Shown piece after piece: positions 46,853-58,131 of a stretch of DNA of 64,000 nucleotides. The stretch comes from Whalleya microplaca. Lineage: Eukaryota; Ascomycota; Sordariomycetes; Xylariales; Xylariaceae. The stretch is taken from positions 992,001-1,056,000 of the forward strand of contig MU385714.1 in the NCBI GenBank assembly GCA_022497155.1, in the 5' to 3' direction. The translations under genes were made by a program, and so were the position numbers. The notes under the pieces are model-generated. The model was not told the origin of the DNA. It searched no databases and saw only the letters and a program-made list of their open reading frames with translations. How positions within the stretch are numbered: position 1 is the first letter of the stretch; every line of letters starts with the position of its first letter.

Positions 46853-47806
46853 CTATCCCTTCACCATAGAAACGATCGTCTCCTCTATCGGTGTCACTTG
46901 AACCCCAACACTGCCCAACAGCCTCTCCAAGTTCGGATCATCGATCAAGCACTCGCCATCTTCCAACGCAGCGTAAGTGCTAGCCCACCACTCCACGGCC
47001 GGCTTCTCCCTTGACCTCTCCTCGACATAATACCTCTCATGCTCAGCTCTTCCCACAGTCTTTACCCGGACCTCCTTCCCCCTCGCCCGCCCAACTAGCA
47101 CCGCAACCTCACTTAAGCTCTTCGCCCCCGCCGGTCTCGTTGACAGATAAAACGTCTTACCAGCATACTCCTCACTCGGACTCGTTAGCACCACCGCATT
47201 CGCGACGCCCAGATCCTTAATCGCAGTCCAGCAGACCTTCCCATCCCCCGCAAGCGGGACCTCGGTGCGCTCATCCTCGCCCCTGGGATCAAAGTATCCC
47301 AGATACAACGGCCAGGACTCATTGTACAGCCCCTCCCTCACCACCGTGACGCTTACCGCGGCCCGCTCGCTCAGCTCCGCCAGGTACGCCTCCGTCCGCA
47401 GGTGCGCGCGCATCACGCCCGCCTTGCTCGGGCTCCCGAACGCCAGACTCGAATAATACACGTGCGACACGCCCGCGCGCACCGCGGCGTCCAGCGCGGT
47501 CTTGTGGTGCGCCTCGCGGCCGCGCCCGGGCGGCGCGTCGTGGAAGTCGAGGTCGATGCGCGGCGTGGAGACGAGGAAGAAGCGGTCCACGCCGCGCAGG
47601 GCGGCTTCAAAGGAGGAGCCGTCCTCGAACGAGGCGTGCCGCACTTGCACGCCCTTAGCCGCGAGCGCGGTCCAGGTCGCGGAGCCGGGGGCCGAGGATG
47701 TGAGCGCGATGATGGAGTGCGGGGGCGCGAGGTTGTGCGCCAGGAGTGCGGAGAGCGTGGCCCCGCCCAGTTTGCCGGAGGCGCCGGTGATTGCGATGGT
47801 GGGCAT
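46853..47806 (-). CDS. NmrA-like NAD(P)-binding oxidoreductase/regulator
   Basis: Single exon, 317 aa, unusually GC-rich. The N-terminal Rossmann motif is ITGASGKLGGATLSALLAH (GxxGxxG). VRHASFEDGSSFEAALRGVD is the typical second block of this family, followed by DRFFLVSTP and GVSHVYYSSLAF, then VTVVREGLYNESWPLY. There is no YxxxK pair in the catalytic position of classical short-chain dehydrogenases, which fits the atypical NmrA/QOR2-like subgroup. Members sense NAD(P) redox state or reduce quinones; which applies here cannot be told. The gene has no intron. Confidence 0.88.
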   Translation of the reverse strand: MPTIAITGASGKLGGATLSALLAHNLAPPHSIIALTSSAPGSATWTALAAKGVQVRHASFEDGSSFEAALRGVDRFFLVSTPRIDLDFHDAPPGRGREAHHKTALDAAVRAGVSHVYYSSLAFGSPSKAGVMRAHLRTEAYLAELSERAAVSVTVVREGLYNESWPLYLGYFDPRGEDERTEVPLAGDGKVCWTAIKDLGVANAVVLTSPSEEYAGKTFYLSTRPAGAKSLSEVAVLVGRARGKEVRVKTVGRAEHERYYVEERSREKPAVEWWASTYAALEDGECLIDDPNLERLLGSVGVQVTPIEETIVSMVKG

Positions 47807-48492
47807 TGTGGAGGGATAAGTTGATAACTTGGGAAGGGAGTAGGTGTATGGGCTTTGGCGTGGGAGGAGAAGAAGTATTTAGTTAAGTAGTTAATACTAC
47901 GTTGTTATGTAATGTTGTTCATATCTTCATCCACCTGCTCGGGGTTTCGACGGAGTCTATTAAACTCATCCCGGGAGACAGATATAACACAGTATTCAAC
48001 CATCTTGCCTCCTATCAATAGATTTCTAATCTTCGGGATTTCTTTTCAGAGGTGGGTCACTCATAATGCCGGGATGCAAGATGTCTGAAGTAGGAAATAT
48101 CATGCGTATAGTACATGGTTATTAGAAATCAAGAATTCTTACTTTCCCATGAGAAACTCTATTTCATATTTGGGTAATCTTCCCCAGTTTTCTATAGTAG
48201 TATATTTCGAGAATTATATACCGTTCGGTTAGTTAAAAACTAGTCACTTATTCCAAGTCCTTCGAGTCACTTAGATATCAAAGTAATCCAAGAAAGGTTC
48301 AATGTAAAGGTAGTCAAATTGATTCGTATATTCAATGCCACTGGCACCTATATCCGAACTATGATATGGTATACTGAATCGCCTAATACCATGCCGAGAT
48401 TGACCAGTGCTATAACAATTCATTCTCATGTAATCATACACAAAAGTAATCCATCGAACTCTATCGGTAGTCCCATAACACCCATAACACCC
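47807..48492. other. Intergenic, no supported gene
   Basis: Lies between two minus-strand genes: promoter of the NmrA-like gene and 3' region of xanthine dehydrogenase. AT-rich from about 47880. Confidence 0.5.
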
Positions 48493-51400
48493 CTAAATAG
48501 CAACGAAGAAACTCTTCTCGCCGTCCCTAGGGTGGACTCTGGCTCGTTCCATAATGGGGTCAACGCAGGAGAGTCTGATCCTCTCCGGCGTAGCCGGGCT
48601 CTCCAATCTCAACAAGCCGTCGTCCTCGCCGCCTTCTCCGCGAAGCTTAGCCTTCACTCCATAATCCGCACGCGCGGCCTTCAGCGCATCACGAATAGCG
48701 AAGAACACAGCGCTGCCCATGAACAGCGGCGGCTCGCCGACGCCCCTGCTGCGCTGGATGGTGCGCAGGTTCTCCCACGTCACGTCCTTCAGGAGACTGA
48801 CGTTGAAGACCTGCGGGATGTCGCGGAAGCCCGGGATCTTGTACGCGCCGGGCCCCTTGGTGAACAGGTTTCCGGCCATGGGGCCGTTGCGCAGCCATAG
48901 ACTTTCTTCCATGGTGAAGAGGCCCAGGCCCTGGGTGAAGGCGCCTTCGATTTGGCCGTAGTCGATGGAGGGGTTGATCGAGCGCCCGACGTCCATCTTG
49001 ATGTCCGCACGTAAGCATGTCCAGGTACCGGTAAGACAGTCCAGTTCGACTTCGGCCGCTGCGACGCCCTGGGTGAAATAGAAGAACATCTTGCCGGTGT
49101 TCTCGCCCCAGGTGTAACCGATCTCTGGGGTCTTGTAGAAACCATTGGCGCTTAGGTTCACACGATCGAAGTAAGCTGCGTGGGCGAGCTCCTTCATCGT
49201 TGCCTTGGGACCGAGCTTCTTCCTGTACGGTGCTAGACGGGCGTTGATCTGTTCGCAGGCGTTCCAGATCGCATAGCCGTTCAGATCGGACGACGCCGAG
49301 GCAGCAGTAGGCGATGTATTCGCCACAGTATTGGTAGCTGTTTCCGTGATATGAACGTCTTCCATTGGTACCTGAAGCGCCTGTGCTGCAAGGGTGATCA
49401 TCTTGGTATGTAAGCCCTGGCCCATTTCGGTACCGCCGTGTGCTACAAGAACCGAGCCGTCATGGTAGATATGCACCAACGCGCCAGCTTGGTTGAGCCA
49501 CAGGGCGGTAAATGATATACCAAACTTGGTGGGAATAAGCGCGAGTCCTCGCTTGCGCCACTTGTGTGATGTGTTGAACTTGTCTACTGCTTTCCGGCGA
49601 TTGGCGTAGTCCGATTCCTCCTGGACTTGCTTGTACATCAGAGGGACATACCAGTCTTGGAGGGGTTGGTTGAAATGAGTCTCATCGTTAGACTTATAGA
49701 AGTTAATCTCGCGGAACTTCTCAGCTGGTATACCAAGGCGATCAGCGACTTCAGTTATGTACGTCTCAGCGAAGAACAGGCCCTGTGGTCCACCAAAGCC
49801 ACGGAAAGCCGTGTTCGACATGGTATTGGTCTTGCATAAACGGCCGCGGACATAAACATTGGGAATCTTGTAGCAATTGTCGCTATGGCTTAAGGCACGC
49901 TCGCATACAGCTGCGCTCAAGTCGAAACTCCAACCGGCATTGCTGAAGATGTCCATATCGAGAGCCTGAAGTTTGCCATCTTTATTGACACCGACCTTCC
50001 ACTTGGCCAGGAAAGGATGTCTTTGACCTGATACGGCCATGTCTTCGTCGCGATTAAGCATACATCTAACCGGTCGCTTGGTTTTCTGCGCAGCCAACGC
50101 CATTATGGTGCTCAGTTGGACGCATCTGGTTTCTTTGCCACCGAAACCGCCACCTAGACGTTTTACACGAGACACGACCTTGTTCGCTTGTATGCCCATG
50201 ATCTTCGAGGCGTAAACCTGACTAAAAGGGAGTCAGTATTGAGATAGAAAGAATACTATATCAGCAAAATGTACCTTTCTGTGGGATTTTGGCAGCTAGA
50301 CCATATTTCCGTTTCACCATCCTCCCCCTTAGGAATCACTACGCATGCGTTCGTTTCAAGGTAGAAGTGCTCTTGGCCACCCATTCGGGAGACGCCGGTA
50401 AAAGTGTAGTCGCAGTTTTTGAATGCCTTCTCGGTGTCACCCTTCTTTATAAAGCGGTAGAATGTGTGGAAGCTCTCTTGCTCAATAGCCTCTTCTATTG
50501 TCAAGATAGTAGGGAGATCTTCATAAACGATTTTCACTGCTCGGACTCCCTCTGCTGCCCTTGCCTGGGAGGTAGCCAAAACGACCGCGATGGGCTGGCC
50601 AGCGGTGAAAACTTTCTCTTCGGCGAAGAACCGATCGTCGAAATTCGGTGCACCCCATCTATTGTCTTCAGGCTTGTGTAGATCATTTCTGTCAACAATG
50701 TCAACGACGCCGGGAATATCGAACGCAGCAGAATAGTCGATCGACTCGATCTTTGCGTGTGCTTTTGTAGAAAGTACTAAACATCCGTAAAGTTCATTCT
50801 TCAAGGGAGGGATGTCATCGGTATACTGTGCCTCTCCTGTCGTCTGCTTCAGAGCTGCTACATGATTTTTGGCTTTCCCGACGGATTCTTGAGCATATTC
50901 GCTAGATGCATCGTGGTCTTTCCAACCAGATGACAATGCTCTGTCAAGTTCTTCAACGGCTTGGCTGTCTCCATGCGCACTCTCTGTGGTAATACCTGAT
51001 AATGCATCGTGATAGAAACGGTAGAAAAAGCTGAGAGCTAATGCCTTTCGGTACGAGGCCATGCCACCTGGGACGCTGAACACGAGGTTGAAGTCAGACT
51101 CGAGCGCGTTCATGGCACCCTCGAGAGTATCTGGATGTGCAAACATCTTGCCATTAAGATACTCATTAGCCTTCTTTGCCGCAATAGTGAACGGGGCCAT
51201 GCCGCCATAGACGAGATTACAATGCTCAACAATGCCCTTCTTATCCAATCTGATATGCAGTGCACCTGTTACAATTGCAATGTCGTCGTCTTTCCGCTTG
51301 GCCTGCTTGTAGGCTCTGAAGTAGTCACCCTTCTCGCGTGTAAGAGGAATGCGTATAGATGCAATAATTGCGTCTTGTTCTAGGGCGGTTCTACGATAGC

Positions 51401-52741
51401 CTTTAAAAAAGCCTGCCATAGGAATTTCGGTTTCTTGGTTCCGTGACTTGGCCATTAAAACAGCATTTGCTGCCATGAACACAGGATTTAAGTCCGAGAT
51501 AGGAGAAGCCGTGACCAAATTTCCAGCAGGTGTACCGACATTTCTGATCTGCCTCCCAGCGAAGAATTTGAGTTGCTTGTAAATAGCTTGGAATACCTGA
51601 CTCTTAGCTTCACCGTAATGCTTGATTGCTTCCTGACAGATATTTTCTAGGTCGGTGAGGATTACGTTTCCGCCAATCTCAAGGTAGTCGTCCTTCAAAG
51701 AGTACTGCCGCAACTCAGGGATGTCGCCAACGAATACTGAGACTGGATACTGTAGAGCCTTGAACTTGATCTCGATTTGCGTCTCCGTACTTCCACCAAT
51801 AATCTTAGCAGTAGGATAAACACTCTTTAGCTCTAATAGTTGGTCTAGAGTTACTGGACGGTACCACCTCTTCCTCTTGTTTCCAAAAGTAAGAGGCTTG
51901 AACGTATGCTTTTTCAGTAATGGAGGGAAGATGAGCTCAGTGTCTCGATTGTATTCGATGAAACCAGGAGGGGTGAACCTCTTGATGGGCTGCCCGTCGT
52001 CCAAGCTCTTGCCCTTGCAACAGCCTCCATTTGCGCCGTTGGTACTGTCGCCGTTTTCCATGCAACAGCCGGAGCCGCCATTAGCCGTGCTTTTACCGCA
52101 TGGGCTCTTCTTGACACTGAAGGTCTGGGCGGCGTCCAAGATCGGGCGGTACCCTGTGCAGCGACACAGGTTCCCGTCGAAAGCTTCCTCGATATCATGT
52201 TCGGTAGGACTCTCGTTGTTTCTGAGCAGAGCATATAGACTCATGACAATACCCGGAGTACAGAATCCACACTGACTCCCATTGCTCTTTGCTATCCGCT
52301 CTTGGGCTGGATGGGGTTTCTTGACATTGCCTATGCCCTCGATCGTTATGACGTGTTTCCCATCGACACTGGCAAGCGGTGCCAGACAAGCATTGACACT
52401 GGCATGATATATCTGTTTGGTTGTTGGGTTATATTGGCTTATTACAACCGTGCAGGCACCGCATCCACCTTCTCCACAGCCACTATGTGACCAGTCTTGT
52501 TAGTGTCGTTGATATGCGTTGATGTGGCAACTCAAAGCGTGGGCCTAACTTACAGCTTCGTTCCCGTCAGACCGATACCCCGAAGGTATTCCAGCAAGGT
52601 GACTTCAGGATCGATATCGTCGAGCACCACCCGAGTGCCATTAAGATAGAAACGAATGGTATCGTCGTAGACGGTGGTCAATGCCAGAGGTGCACCTAGC
52701 ACCAGCGGCTCTCTCTCGGGGGATATAGCGATAGGAGCCAT
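48493..52741 (-). CDS. Xanthine dehydrogenase
   Basis: Three exons: 52741-52554, 52482-50275 and 50221-48493; 1374 aa, the normal size. Introns of 71 nt (GTAAGT...CATAG, branch CACTAAC) and 53 nt (GTACAT...TTTTAG, branch ACTGAC) keep phase. Domains in order: N-terminal [2Fe-2S] (GCGEGGCGACTVV), second [2Fe-2S] (SQCGFCTPGIVM, NLCRCTGYRPILDA), a Cys/Gly-rich linker, the FAD domain (IIGGSTETQIEIKFK, FAGRQIRNVGTPAGNL), and the molybdopterin domain (FFAEEKVFTAGQP, GGGFGGKETR, AFRGFGGPQGLF, GGTEMGQGLHTKM, GVGEPPLF). The C-terminus GEKSFFVAI is typical. It oxidises hypoxanthine and xanthine to urate with NAD in purine catabolism, in the cytosol. The 1.5-kb divergent promoter holds a CGG-N6-CCG site suitable for a UaY-type regulator. 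Confidence 0.97.
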
Positions 52742-54288
52742 GCTGTTTTGATTTCCCTTTGTCTTGCCTCCAGGCCCGACTATAGGATGGTCTTCGGTCC
52801 CATGTGTTTCTGATAGCTTGAGCTGGGGGATATCGAATTCATGTGACTATGGAAAGCCTAGTCCAGATAGTTGGGAGTAGAAAAGAAGATACTATTGGAT
52901 TATAGTTGTGAAATCGGGAACACAATCACAAAAAGGCGGTCTTCCATATGGTCATTTAGCTGGAATGCCATAGATAAGTAACGCCTGGCGAGTGGCGACG
53001 GACGTGTATCAGTGACAAAGATTAGGTTCTGCTGCACTGTCAGGCGCCGCATCCCGATCGATAGCTCCTGTGCGCCACTAAACCTGACAGTCGGGTCTCC
53101 ATCTGATCCAGTATAGGCGAATCAGAAGGCAAACAAATGGAATCAAGCTCCTAAAATGGCTTGGAGACAATGCCTGTAAGCTACCTAATTGAATGAGACA
53201 GAGGGGATAGGTAGTCAGCAGTGGGGTACACATAGCTACTGTACCTGCCAATCTGTACGTAAAGACGAAGCTTAAAGGGCAGTATACTTATAGATCACCT
53301 ATTAGGTAGGTAGCTTAATACTCCACCCCACTCAGCAGCTGGCAGCTACTTATAGGTACCTACCCTGTCAGGACAATCGTCGCTAAAGATCTTTCCCCAT
53401 CTTTCGGCCGGCTCCGTAACCTTGTATTCCATGTACATATTATTCCATCTTTCTATTTTCGTTTGTCTAACTTATCATATCGCTTCAAATAACGCGGTTA
53501 CGTACGTACCTATTTTACGCAGTAGACTGAAAAGCATCGCGAACGATTACAGCATATGCCTAACAAGTCAATAAGACTCTTCACTAATAGGCTCTAGAGA
53601 CAATCTGAACAAATGACAAGCTAACTTTATCCTTCATTTCTCGTCTGCTTCTCTCCTATAGCGTTGCAGAGGTATCTAGGCAAAGATCATGCATTCTACT
53701 ACGCATGTAGGAGGTGTCTATTCAGCTATACTATCACAGATCGATGACGAAGTATAGCCGACTATGGAGGAGGCCTCGTCGTCTTCGGTTCTATGAAAGT
53801 CCCGGCATTTCAACGACGGGCTTCACGTCATAGCCTATGTGTGCTTTGTCATCCAACGTATTGCTAATCCGTGATTTGAGCTGTTGAAGTCACGCGCTCT
53901 ACTAGTTCAGCGCGACCAGACATTTCAGGTTAACTCACAATCTTCTACTTACCTCAACTCACCGTGAAAATGATCGTCTTGCCCTCTGTCATTTCCCTAG
54001 GGTCTTATTACGCACCCTCGGTTGAAAGAGTCCACCATGTCTATTAAAACGTCGGCAGTTTCAGCCTACGTAGTAGTTAAACCCCTCATCTATCATACCG
54101 TACCCCATTAATGGCAAATTGCCGTGGATAATAATGGCAATCGACTACTACTTTGCAGCGTATGGCGGAGGTATACATATTCCGCCTGTATTCGGCTCAC
54201 CTCTCACCTTGGTATTTGCCGTTTTCTGGTCAGGTTGGTTGAGATTATTGAGCCCAATATTTGGTACAACTGCACTCTTGAACCAAAA
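52742..54288. promoter_or_regulatory. Divergent promoter region of xanthine dehydrogenase and aldehyde dehydrogenase
   Basis: A 1.5-kb spacer with repeated AGGTAGGTA/TACCTACC motifs at 53280-53370 and a UaY-like dyad at 53404-53416. No gene. Promoter activity is inferred from the divergent starts. Confidence 0.6.
53404..53416. promoter_or_regulatory. CGG-N6-CCG dyad (UaY-like site)
   Basis: TCGG-CCGGCT-CCG. The known UaY site in Aspergillus is TCGG-N6-CCGA, so this differs at the last base (T for A). It lies about 660 bp upstream of the xanthine dehydrogenase start. UaY is the purine-pathway Zn2Cys6 activator that controls hxA; occupancy here is inferred. Confidence 0.4.
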
Positions 54289-55831
54289 ATGCCTTCCATC
54301 GTAGCAAATGGGCACTCAGCCTTCGAATTTCACAACGTCATTGACGGCAAACCCCGCATTGCCAAGGACTTTCATCAAGTAATCGACCCTCGAACTGAAG
54401 AGCCTCTCTGGGATGCTCCCATTGCAACGGCCCGAGACCTCGACGATGCTGTTGAGGCTGCAAACCGTGCTTTCAAAACATGGAAGAAGAGCACCATAGC
54501 CGAGCGCCAAAAAATCATTCAGGATGTAGCAAAATGTCTTCACGACAACGTTGATGACTTGACCGAAATTCAAAGGAGGGAAACTGGCAAATCCAAGGCG
54601 TGGGCTAAGTTTGATGTTGAGAGATCCGCCTGGCACTTCGACTATTACGGTATGCAATCTAGTTTCACATAAAGCCTATCACAACTAAACCTATCTAGCA
54701 CAAAATGCCCTCGAAGATGAGCTCCAATTCGAGGATGAGACTGTTCAGATTACCGCAACTCATGTCCCCATTGGCGTCCTTGGTGCCATAAGCCCCTGGA
54801 ATTTCCCCTTGATCCTGAGCACCGTCAAAATCGCATCTGCGTTGATAACAGGCAACTGCGTCATCATTAAGCCGTCTCCATTCACGCCCTACTCCCTCCT
54901 TAAGTTCTGTGAGCTCTCGCAATCTGTCCTCCCTCCAGGTGTCTTTCAAGCCCTTAGTGGCGGCGCAGATCTCGGCGAGCAGATGACCTTACATCCTGGG
55001 ATCCAACATATCAGCTTCACAGGCACAAACGCCGTAGGCCAACACATCCTGCAGAACTGCGCCAAGACCTTCAAGAAAGTCATACTGGAAATGGCTGGCA
55101 ACAACGCCTGTATCATCTGCGAGGACGCGGACCTCGACAAGGTGATTCCCCAAGTGGGTGTTGGGTGTTTCTACCACGCTGGCCAAGTCTGTGTCGCCTC
55201 GAAGCGACTCTATGTACATGAATCGATATATGACCGCTTTCTAGAAAGGTTGGTCGAAGAATCTAAGAAGTATGCCATAAGCGATGATGAATCCAACCCC
55301 TTTTCGCCTCTCTCTACTAAGGTCAACTATGAGAGAGTAAAAAGCTTCATCGAGGATTGCAAGAAGAACAACCATAACATCGTTACGGGTGGAGTGGTGG
55401 AGACTGATAAAAAGGGGTTTTGGATTGCAGCGACTATTGTGTCAAAGCCGCCCGAGGATTCCTTGCTAGTCCAGGAAGAGCAATTCGGTAAGTAAAACCT
55501 ACACCAATAGTTCCTTGAATATATCCATTAATCCAAAACTCTAGGACCGGTTGTACCCGTCATGTCCTGGACTGACGAAGATGATGTGATTGCTCGTGCC
55601 AACATCGACAACGCCGGCCTCGGCGCATCCATCTACACTCCCGATTTGGTGCGCGCCCAGAGGATTGCACGCCTACTGGAGTCGGGGACCGTCTGGATCA
55701 ACCAGTTTGAAAGACCTCACCAAGGCGGTTATTTCAGCGGTTGGAAATTGAGCGGATATGGCGGAGAGCTCGGCAAGCAGGGTCTGCTCAATTATTGTCA
55801 TACGCAGACCTTCCAGATCGCCAAATCATGA
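54289..55831 (+). CDS. NAD(P)-dependent aldehyde dehydrogenase
   Basis: Three exons: 54289-54649, 54699-55487 and 55545-55831; 478 aa. Introns of 49 and 57 nt keep phase. Family blocks: ISPWNFPLIL (cofactor/oxyanion Asn), ISFTGTNAVGQHI (Rossmann GxxxxG), LEMAGNNACI (general-base Glu; most members have LELGG), AGQVCVASKRLYV with the catalytic Cys, EEQFGPVVPVMSW, and SGYGGELGKQGLLNY near the end. The start MPSIVANGHSAFEF is the first ATG giving the conserved N-terminus; upstream in-frame codons exist but look like leader. No targeting signal, so probably cytosolic. The aldehyde substrate is unknown. It shares a divergent promoter region with xanthine dehydrogenase, but coregulation is only a possibility. 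Confidence 0.93.
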
Positions 55832-56535
55832 TCTCTGTGGTAGTGTCTAGCTTCGTTTATGATAGGCTTTGTTTTCATCATCGTTCGGGTTTACGAGGCA
55901 GATGTAAAACACGTTATAGCGTGTTGTGTACTCAAGGTTCTTCCATATCGGAACGGCAACAGAGAGGAATTTACAAGTGTTAGAGTAGATTAGGCACCTG
56001 TCAATCAAGTTGCTTCATAAGCATTTTGTGCAACCATGCCTCTTTCCATTAGGCATGTTCATCGAACATACTCTAGTTGAAATCAATAAGACGGATTTGT
56101 ATATATTTTACTCTCTCCTTGGCCAAATTCAAAATCTCTTTCGACTCTATACTCGTGCGTGACATGAAATACTACCAATACTAAAATTTATTATCCTCTC
56201 GTTAGTCTTAATATTATTGAAATCGGCTATAATTACACCTCTTTGATAGATACTTTTCGGTTTTGAAAATAGTAGGGTGTTTTCGGTCTAAGTATTGGGT
56301 GTGAGGAGATATAATCGCAACAAACGACTTCATACACTCTGAACCCAAGATATGCGTTACTTTGAGCAGACATTACATGATATATTCAATATGCCATCAG
56401 CGAACATAGTGTGGCACTCTAACTTATTAATAAAATGACAATCATCACCAAAATCACAAACACACACAAACCCCTACAACTCACTCACGTTCTAATAACC
56501 CCGGCATCGACAGCAAAACACACTATGACCAAAGT
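55832..56535. other. Intergenic, no supported gene
   Basis: Between two convergent genes (aldehyde dehydrogenase and the PaiB-like gene); AT-rich 3' regions only. Confidence 0.5.
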
Positions 56536-57369
56536 CTATTTCGCTTTCTTCGCAGCCTGCTTAATCTCCCACCGTGCCTCCACGACCTCCGCCATCCTCC
56601 CCGCCTCCACAGACCCCAGACCCCTGAACCCGTCAATCACCCCCCTATTATCCCCCGGCACCATCTCCTGACTCATCTTGAACTTCCCCTCCAGGCGATC
56701 GATCTCGATCTCGAGGCCGATGATGTTCTTCCGGAGCAACTCCACGTACCGTTCCGGCGCCTGCTCCAGCGTCCACGCCGCCCCCTTCCCCTCGTCTTTC
56801 ACCTCCGCTGCTCCCGGTGAGGAGGAGGAGGAGGAGGAGGAGGGGGAGTACCCCATGACGGCGGTCTCGCAGTAATCCGAGAGATCCGAGATCTGCGTAG
56901 TCAGGAACCTGGCCGTGGCATTGCTATTCGACGACGAGTCGCAGTAGATGCGCGCGCGCCCGTACGCCTGCGCCGCCGCGTAGTTCCACGTGGGCACGAC
57001 CTTCCCCGTCACGGGCTTGGTGGTGGTGTAGAAGTGCGGCGTCACGTAGTGCTGCACGGGGGACGTGAACAGGACCAGGACTTCCTGCTCCAGTACAGTG
57101 ACATCTGGGTCGGCTCCTGTGGGTGGGGCGAGAGACTCCATGATCGCCCGGCTCTGTGGGTTCTGCTTCGCCATGTGCCCGCGCAGACGACCGAGCTCGG
57201 TGGTGCTGGTCTCGTCGTCGACGTCGAGCAGGAAGGGGATGTGGCTGGATTGGATCAGGGGGTAAGACTGGGACGGGATCGCGGTCGTGAAGACGCCGAG
57301 CGGGTTGTCCCGGATTAGTTTCCGGAGCGTCGGGATGTGCGTCTCGGCGTGGTCGGCGCGTAGATGCAT
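56536..57369 (-). CDS. PaiB-like FMN-binding protein
   Basis: Single exon, 277 aa. The start MHLRADHAETHIPTLRKLIRDNPLG fits the PaiB family (bacterial members begin M-x-P-x-x-F/H). Further blocks are SHIPFLLD, LRGHMAKQNPQ, VLFTSPVQHYVTPHFY, and KVVPTWNYAAAQAYGRARIY, the last the strongest family signature. A poly-Ser tract encoded by GGA triplets (plus strand 56817-56845) interrupts the C-terminal half and is absent from bacterial members. The family is named for a Bacillus negative regulator of sporulation and protease genes and has an FMN-binding split-barrel fold; the role of fungal members is unknown. GC-rich. Confidence 0.9.
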   Translation of the reverse strand: MHLRADHAETHIPTLRKLIRDNPLGVFTTAIPSQSYPLIQSSHIPFLLDVDDETSTTELGRLRGHMAKQNPQSRAIMESLAPPTGADPDVTVLEQEVLVLFTSPVQHYVTPHFYTTTKPVTGKVVPTWNYAAAQAYGRARIYCDSSSNSNATARFLTTQISDLSDYCETAVMGYSPSSSSSSSSPGAAEVKDEGKGAAWTLEQAPERYVELLRKNIIGLEIEIDRLEGKFKMSQEMVPGDNRGVIDGFRGLGSVEAGRMAEVVEARWEIKQAAKKAK

Positions 57370-58131
57370 CTTGCCGTATTCTACAATATTCTTGCTCTCG
57401 ATGATGTTGACTGGAAGGCGATATCGACTTAGGTTATTTATGTCACATCTCGGGATCTGATAATGATATCTGCCCGAGGAGATCCGGACCGGGGCTGCTC
57501 GAGTGACCTATCGAAGGGCGTGCCGATTGCCCATACGATTACACCAGATAAACTCGGGGTAATCCACCGGAGCCGTCCGACTGGCCAAACTGGCGATTAT
57601 AGGCTTCTAGCATCTCGCTTTCCCCGCCAATCTTGATTCCACATGCATGTCCCGTTTGCTTCGGACTCGGTAGGTAACCTTAGCGGTACGGATAGACCTT
57701 CCTCTTAGGGCGTCTTTAGTTGGCGAGTCAAGATAGTTCTGGTCCAATCAGATTCGAGATATTTGATTTTATGACTACCTACGCCAATTATGTCGTTGGG
57801 CCTCTAGCTAAGAGTCATCGATGTTTAGTCGCTTTAACCGTGTTTCATTGCCGGTATCGTTTACTGACTTCCGCGGGCTTTGGTCATAAGTTGCCAAGCA
57901 GCTCCTTACCATGGAACGTCTACAACTACTTGACTTAGAAATAGGCTATAATGCTTCTTTCGAACGAGAATAGGGAAGGCGTTGACTAATAAACCATAGA
58001 CGCTGCATCGAAGCTTTGCCAGCATTATGCTGGACGTCTTAGTTTGAATCACTGAATGTATTTTTGACCGGGCTTCAGATTGTATCATTTATTTTGGTGA
58101 CCATTGATTTTGCCTAACCAATGAAGAAGAT
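57370..58131. other. Intergenic, no supported gene
   Basis: Promoter of the PaiB-like gene and 3' region of the aminotransferase. Short frames at 57720-57938 and 57906-58088 are not convincing. Confidence 0.5.
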
